Assembly: GCF_016888165.1 (NCBI RefSeq)
Contig: NZ_JACSWC010000167.1
Coordinates: 1 to 39,391 of the forward strand
Origin: Halomicronema sp. CCY15110
Lineage (GTDB): Bacteria; Cyanobacteriota; Cyanobacteriia; Phormidesmidales; Phormidesmidaceae
DNA length: 39,391 nucleotides
Direction of reading: 5' to 3'
The notes below the pieces were generated by a model, which did not search any database, was not told where the DNA came from, and saw nothing but the letters and a program-made list of their open reading frames with translations. Below, piece after piece: positions 35,712 through 39,391 of this stretch; the stretch's first letter is position 1; the number at the start of each line of letters is the position of its first letter. A program made the position numbers and the translations under genes.

Positions 35712-36081
35712 GTGGCGATTTCCAGAGCGATTCGGCAACAAGTTACAGAACGCGCAAATTGTCGCTGTGAATACTGTCATTCTTCTGAAGAAGTGAGTGC
35801 CGCTCGGTTTGAGATTGATCATATTCAGCCGCGATCGCGGGTGGAGCCGATACGTTAGAGAACCTGGCTTTGGCCTGCCAGCGATGTAACAGTTATCGCT
35901 ACAACTGGGCACAGGGGGGATTAGTCATCCAAGGTCAGACGACTATGGGGCAGGCGACGTGCGATCGCTTAGATTTGAACGACGCGAAGCATACGGGACC
36001 ATCATTAAGGCTCGTCGTTTTTGGATGCAGGGCGGTTGGCATCCACCAATCGGTGACACCATCAACTCTGATGCTGATTAG
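35712..36081 (+). pseudogene. HNH endonuclease, frameshifted and internally deleted
   Basis: Translation from the GTG at 35712 gives a normal HNH start: CRCEYC (zinc CxxC), then ARFEIDHIQPRSR. Near 35848 (in CGATCGCGGGTGGAGCC) one base is missing and the frame hits a stop; the family sequence resumes in the next frame as GGADTLENLALACQRCNSYRYNW, with the second CxxC. After WAQGG a segment of roughly 25 residues usual in the family appears to be absent, then GQATCDRLDLND continues. A second shift near 35987 is needed to reach EAYGTIIKARRFWMQGGWHPPIGD and the stop at 36081. Two frameshifts and a deletion make it a pseudogene, though the first could be checked as a sequencing error. Confidence 0.85.
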
Positions 36082-36132
36082 TCGAGGGTAGGCTCACGCA
36101 TGACTCCTTGCGCATGACTCTAGGATTTCTTC

Positions 36133-36684
36133 ATGGCTGCCAATGACATTGCCCACTTGCAAGCGGTTCTGGCCCGCGTCTTTGAGTTCTCCCCCGCCGA
36201 CCTGGCTGCCAATCGCATGGGCATGATCTCGGACGCACAAAAGGCCCGCATGACCCATACCTACGATGCGAATTGCCGGATGGCTTGGGTGATCTTTGCC
36301 CTGATTTTTGGTCTGGGCTTTTTGGGGTTCTCGGCAGACATGATTCGCAATGAGAATCTGGGGGTAGATACTGTGCTCATTTACTTTGGCGTCACGGCTT
36401 GTTGGGGACTCATCGTGTGGGCCTTCATTCTTTACCATGGGCATCAACTGCAGCGGACTCTGCGGCAGGGCAATGTGCAGCCCGTAGCCGGACAGATCCA
36501 GCTCTGGACAGAGCGGAGTGAGGGTATGCGGAGTCGATATTTCTGCGTCGGCGGTTACAAGTTTAGGATGGATAACTACACAGATTTTTCGGCGCTACAA
36601 AAATCTGGCATCGCTGGGCGAGCAGCCATCCTGTACGTTTCGTATCCAAACCGCAGTCTGCTGTCTGTGCTTCTGCAAGCCTGA
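36133..36684 (+). CDS. Two-helix membrane protein
   Basis: A 183-residue protein of unrecognised family. An N-terminal cytosolic helix region (about 1-48) is followed by two membrane helices at about 50-68 (MAWVIFALIFGLGFLGF) and 82-102 (VLIYFGVTACWGLIVWAFIL). The C-terminal part (about 108-183) looks like a small beta-rich domain, GQIQLWTERSEGMRSRYFCVGGYKFRMDNYTDFSALQ, ending in SLLSVLLQA. The same C-terminal end is found again, decayed, at 37412-37591. The start is the ATG at 36133; a clear Shine-Dalgarno sequence is not seen. A structured hairpin lies after it (36748-36779). Confidence 0.7.
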   Translation: MAANDIAHLQAVLARVFEFSPADLAANRMGMISDAQKARMTHTYDANCRMAWVIFALIFGLGFLGFSADMIRNENLGVDTVLIYFGVTACWGLIVWAFILYHGHQLQRTLRQGNVQPVAGQIQLWTERSEGMRSRYFCVGGYKFRMDNYTDFSALQKSGIAGRAAILYVSYPNRSLLSVLLQA

Positions 36685-36747
36685 TGGCGATCGCTGCACC
36701 CAAACTAAAAGTCAGATCAGTCTGCAGCTGGAGAGAGAAGATCAGGA

Positions 36748-36779
36748 GTGACGCTGAAGTTGTTCAGCAACGGCGTCAC
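36748..36779 (+). terminator. Possible hairpin after the membrane-protein gene
   Basis: GTGACGC (36748-36754) pairs with GCGTCAC (36773-36779); an alternative inner hairpin GCTGAA-GTTG-TTCAGC lies inside. No T tract follows. It may be a transcript 3' end or a chance structure. Confidence 0.35.
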
Positions 36780-36901
36780 CCTGCGGTACAGCGGACGGTT
36801 AGTATGATCTGGCTGAATACGAAGGGGATGACCGCTGCCGATTTGCACAGTCAGGCGGCAGTTACAATCCTATGCTGAACCTGAAATCCGAGGAACCCTT
36901 G

Positions 36902-37384
36902 ATGGTGAACGATAAAGATATACAGCACCTACGTCGGTGCATCGAACTGGCCGCTGAGGCGCTCGCACTGGGTGATGAGCCCTTTGGCTCTGTGCTGGTA
37001 GCAGCGGACGGGCAAGTGCTGTTTGAAGATCACAACCATGTGGCCTCCGGTGATCAAACCCGCCATCCAGAATTCGAGATTGCCCGGTGGGCGGCAGCAA
37101 ATATGACCTCGGAGGCCAGAGCCGCCGCCACCGTCTACACATCGGGTGAGCATTGCCCCATGTGTGCCGCTGCCCACGGCTGGGTCGGGCTGGGGCGTAT
37201 CGTGTATGCGAGCTCCTCCGAGCAATTGGCAACGTGGCTAACCGAACTCGGCGTTCCAGCTCCCCCCGTACGCACTCTATCCATCCGTGAAGTCGTGCCC
37301 ACCGTGGTAGTTGATGGGCCAGTTCCCAGTCTTGCCGAACAGGTGCACGATTTACATCGTCGTCTCCACAGCCGGGAAATATGA
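36902..37384 (+). CDS. Nucleoside/cytidine deaminase-like zinc hydrolase
   Basis: A 160-residue member of the cytidine deaminase fold, in the branch annotated as nucleoside deaminase. Zinc and catalytic residues are clear: His55 and Glu57 in RHPEFEIA (an HPE variant of the usual HAE), and Cys85 and Cys88 in SGEHCPMCAAAH. Substrate (guanine, cytosine, adenosine or another amine) cannot be read from this. The start at 36902 is chosen because AGGA at 36891-36894 lies seven bases upstream; the open frame extends to 36872. It sits between the membrane-protein gene and the broken copy of that gene's 3' end, which suggests a local rearrangement. Confidence 0.82.
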   Translation: MVNDKDIQHLRRCIELAAEALALGDEPFGSVLVAADGQVLFEDHNHVASGDQTRHPEFEIARWAAANMTSEARAAATVYTSGEHCPMCAAAHGWVGLGRIVYASSSEQLATWLTELGVPAPPVRTLSIREVVPTVVVDGPVPSLAEQVHDLHRRLHSREI

Positions 37385-37411
37385 AGCCCGTGGCGGATCA
37401 AATCCGACTCA

Positions 37412-37591
37412 TCCAGGAGCGGCGCGAGAGCAGGCAGGACCCGATATTTTTGCGTTGGTCGTCACAAGTTGAGAATTGACCACTATCAGCATTTTGCGGC
37501 GCTACAGCAATCAGGGGTCGCGGGGCGGGAAGCCATTTTGTCTGTTTCATTTCCCCGGCATAGCCTGTTGTCTGTAGTTCTGCAAGCTTGA
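37412..37591 (+). pseudogene. Truncated, decayed copy of the membrane-protein gene 3' end
   Basis: Reading from 37442 gives RYFCVGRHKLRIDHYQHF and on to SLLSVVLQA and a TGA at 37589-37591. This aligns residue for residue with the C-terminus of the gene at 36133-36684 (RYFCVGGYKFRMDNYTDF to SLLSVLLQA). Similarity carries on past both stop codons through GATGGCGATCGC and some 30 bases more. The N-terminal half with the membrane helices is absent, and no start codon or ribosome-binding site is present. Confidence 0.8.
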
Positions 37592-37823
37592 TGGCGATCG
37601 CGGCATGCAACCAATCGTCAGGTCGGTCGGCGGCTTGGGCCGCTGGTGGTTGACGGTTGGGCGTCAGACGCGGCGCGATCGCCCGTCGGTCATCCATGGC
37701 CCGCGATCGTGATTTGATCAGCAATGACACCGCCTCGCTAGCCGTGGCGAGTCTCACCCAGGCCGTAGCCGCTGCCGCTACGCCACACCGGGTTGGGCAC
37801 ACTGGTTGAAATTGAGGTGATTC

Positions 37824-39197
37824 ATGCATCGGCGAAATTTCCTGACGCTATTTGCGTTGACGTTGCTGGGGGCGGTTAATCATGCCTGTGGCAAAGAACG
37901 ACTCAGCGGCACGGCGGCGGCCAGCAAAGGGCGGATTGTGGTCGTCGGTGCTGGGTTGGCGGGGTTAGCGGCGGCCCAAGAGTTGCAAACGCACGGGTAC
38001 GACGTGGTGGTAGTCGAAGCCCGCGAACGGATTGGGGGGCGCGTTTGGACGAGTCTCCAGTGGGCCGATGCCCCGTTGGATTTTGGGGCGACCTGGATAC
38101 ATGGCACGCAGGGCAATCCCATTACTGCTTTGGCGGATCAAATCAATGCCCCACGCATCACGACGAGTTACGACCGGGCGATCACTTACAACACCTCAGG
38201 GCAGCCCCTCTCCCCAGCGGCAGCTAGCCGCATGGCAGAGTTGAGAGCACAGGTGTTGAGGGCGATCGCGATCGCCCAGGATGCCGAAGTTGACCGCTCA
38301 ATTCGGGCCGTCATCGAGCCCTTGCTGCAACAATTTGAGTCAGTTTCAGAAGCCCAGCGGTTCATTAATTTCATCCTCAATAGCGAGATCGAGCAGGAAT
38401 ATTCCGGCAGCATCGATCGGCTTTCTGCACATTGGTATGACAGCGACCAAAACTTTGAGGGTGATGAGGCGCTATTCGTGCAAGGCTTTCGAGTCATCCC
38501 CGAGTTGCTCGCGCAAGGCTTAAGCATTGAACTGGGTCAGGTTGTACAAGCGATTCAATGGGATCAATCGCCCGTGCGAGTGCTGACTCAGCAGACTGAA
38601 TTCCTCGCTGACCACGTGGTGGTGACGCTGCCGCTAGGGGTTTTGCAAGCGGGCACGGTACAGTTCACCCCCGACTTGCCGCCCGCCCAGCAGACAGCGA
38701 TCGCTCAACTCGGCATGGGCGTTTTGAACAAATGCTATCTGCGATTCCCTGAGAGCTTTTGGCCCACGGAGGTAGATTGGTTGGGGTATGTTGCCGCCAA
38801 TTCTGGTGCGTGGGTCGATTGGGTGAGCTTTGCCCGCGTCGCCAATCAGCCCATTTTGTTGGGGTTTAATGCGGCCAATCGAGGCAGAGACGTGGAAGCC
38901 TGGTCGGATCAACACATGGTTGCCGATGCAATGCAAACCTTAAAAACAATCTACGGTGCCAATATCCCCGCACCCACCGACTATCAACTGACCCGGTGGG
39001 CCACCGACCCGTTTTCGCTGGGGTCGTACTCCTACAATGCCGTTGGGTCAGCGCCGCAGATGCGCCAACAGCTTGCCGCACCCCTGGGCGAGACGGTGTT
39101 TTTTGCCGGTGAGGCCACCAATGAGGACTATTTTGGGACGACTCACGGGGCCTATTTGTCCGGGCTACGGGCGGCCCGTGAAATTATCGAGAGATAG
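37824..39197 (+). CDS. FAD-dependent amine oxidase, exported
   Basis: A 457-residue flavin amine oxidase (monoamine/polyamine oxidase family), oxidising an amine to imine with release of H2O2. The FAD site is VVVGAGLAGLAAAQELQ near residue 40, followed by VVEARERIGGRVWT and LDFGATWIHG; the C-terminus has GETVFFAGEATNEDYFGTTHGAYLSGLRAAREI. The N-terminus RRNFLTLFALTLLGAVNHAC fits a Tat signal (RRxFL) and may end in a lipobox-like Cys22, though position -3 is Asn, so lipidation is doubtful. Folded export with FAD through Tat is consistent. The substrate is not known. The gene stands alone after the decayed region. Confidence 0.88.
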   Translation: MHRRNFLTLFALTLLGAVNHACGKERLSGTAAASKGRIVVVGAGLAGLAAAQELQTHGYDVVVVEARERIGGRVWTSLQWADAPLDFGATWIHGTQGNPITALADQINAPRITTSYDRAITYNTSGQPLSPAAASRMAELRAQVLRAIAIAQDAEVDRSIRAVIEPLLQQFESVSEAQRFINFILNSEIEQEYSGSIDRLSAHWYDSDQNFEGDEALFVQGFRVIPELLAQGLSIELGQVVQAIQWDQSPVRVLTQQTEFLADHVVVTLPLGVLQAGTVQFTPDLPPAQQTAIAQLGMGVLNKCYLRFPESFWPTEVDWLGYVAANSGAWVDWVSFARVANQPILLGFNAANRGRDVEAWSDQHMVADAMQTLKTIYGANIPAPTDYQLTRWATDPFSLGSYSYNAVGSAPQMRQQLAAPLGETVFFAGEATNEDYFGTTHGAYLSGLRAAREIIER

Positions 39198-39309
39198 CCT
39201 GCGCTGTCCCCACAACTCCGCCGCCTCAAGACGCTGCGTGAACTGCACTGGGTAGGCTAGTGCTCTGTCAGTGCTTGATTTTAGAGTTGGACATACTCGT
39301 CAATATCCT

Positions 39310-39366
39310 TCGATAAGCTCAGGATGAGCGTGAGCCGTACGTTCAGGCTGAGCCTGTCGTTCACGC
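39310..39366. repeat. Dispersed imperfect palindrome (CTTCGATAAGCTCAG type)
   Basis: CGATAAGCTCAGGATGAGCG (39311-39330) pairs imperfectly, about 15 of 20, with CGTTCAGGCTGAGCCTGTCG (39340-39359). From general experience, CTTCGACAAGCTCAGG elements are repeated widely in many bacterial genomes. Its distribution in this genome cannot be seen. Confidence 0.55.
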
Positions 39367-39391
39367 AGTGGCTCCCTCCAGGAGCAAGCCC

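Noticed and set aside
1-39391. tRNA, rRNA, tmRNA, RNase P RNA or CRISPR array
   Set aside because: I scanned the gene gaps for T-arm sequences, conserved RNA cores and regularly spaced direct repeats and found none that hold up; the repeats seen are palindromic and dispersed. A covariance-model search would be decisive.

Overview
The window is chromosomal DNA from a beta-cyanobacterium. The evidence is a beta-carboxysome operon, cyanobacterial CO2-uptake NDH-1 subunits, a cyanobacterial-type carotenoid desaturase, and many copies of the HIP1 octamer GCGATCGC. Genus cannot be fixed from the sequence alone. GC content looks moderately high in genes and clearly lower in the spacers around 18.8-20.4 kb.

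Layout. 0.2-3.4 kb: a YlqD-family protein and an acyl-CoA/ACP synthetase on the minus strand, then a small DUF427 protein behind a 26-bp tandem repeat. 3.5-13.6 kb: a CO2-concentrating-mechanism supercluster. On the minus strand lie ndhF, ndhD and a CO2-hydration (Cup) gene; on the plus strand lie ccmK2, ccmK1, ccmL, ccmM, ccmN and ccmO. They diverge from one 629-bp regulatory spacer. The first set makes the CO2-hydrating NDH-1 module that feeds bicarbonate into the cytosol; the second builds the carboxysome shell, adaptor and Rubisco-condensing scaffold. 13.7-18.1 kb: miaA (minus), gyrB and an orphan sugar-binding lipoprotein (plus). 18.1-21.1 kb: gene-poor, AT-rich, with an unrecognised ORF, a degenerate receiver protein and a small lipoprotein. 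21.1-24.7 kb: rimB-rimK (minus), divergent from typA, which ends in a strong terminator. 24.8-30.3 kb: a cyanobacterial hypothetical protein, a secreted FG-GAP-like protein and a PAS/GGDEF/EAL protein. 31.0-35.2 kb: crtD and recG (minus). 35.4-39.2 kb: an accessory-looking tail holding a small protein with a frameshifted HNH nuclease pseudogene, a two-helix membrane protein with a truncated second copy, a deaminase between them, and a Tat-type amine oxidase.

Most notable points. CcmM has lost two of the three zinc histidines of its gamma-carbonic anhydrase domain (Gln at 75 and 107), while keeping four Rubisco-binding SSUL modules, three of which carry the redox cysteine pair. A terminator-like hairpin sits between ccmL and ccmM. 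Palindromic elements of the TTTCGACTTCGCTCAACC type recur four times, twice as nearly identical ~100-bp copies. I do not see a wholly new multi-gene system; the best candidates for new biology are the CcmM variant and the control of the ccm operon.
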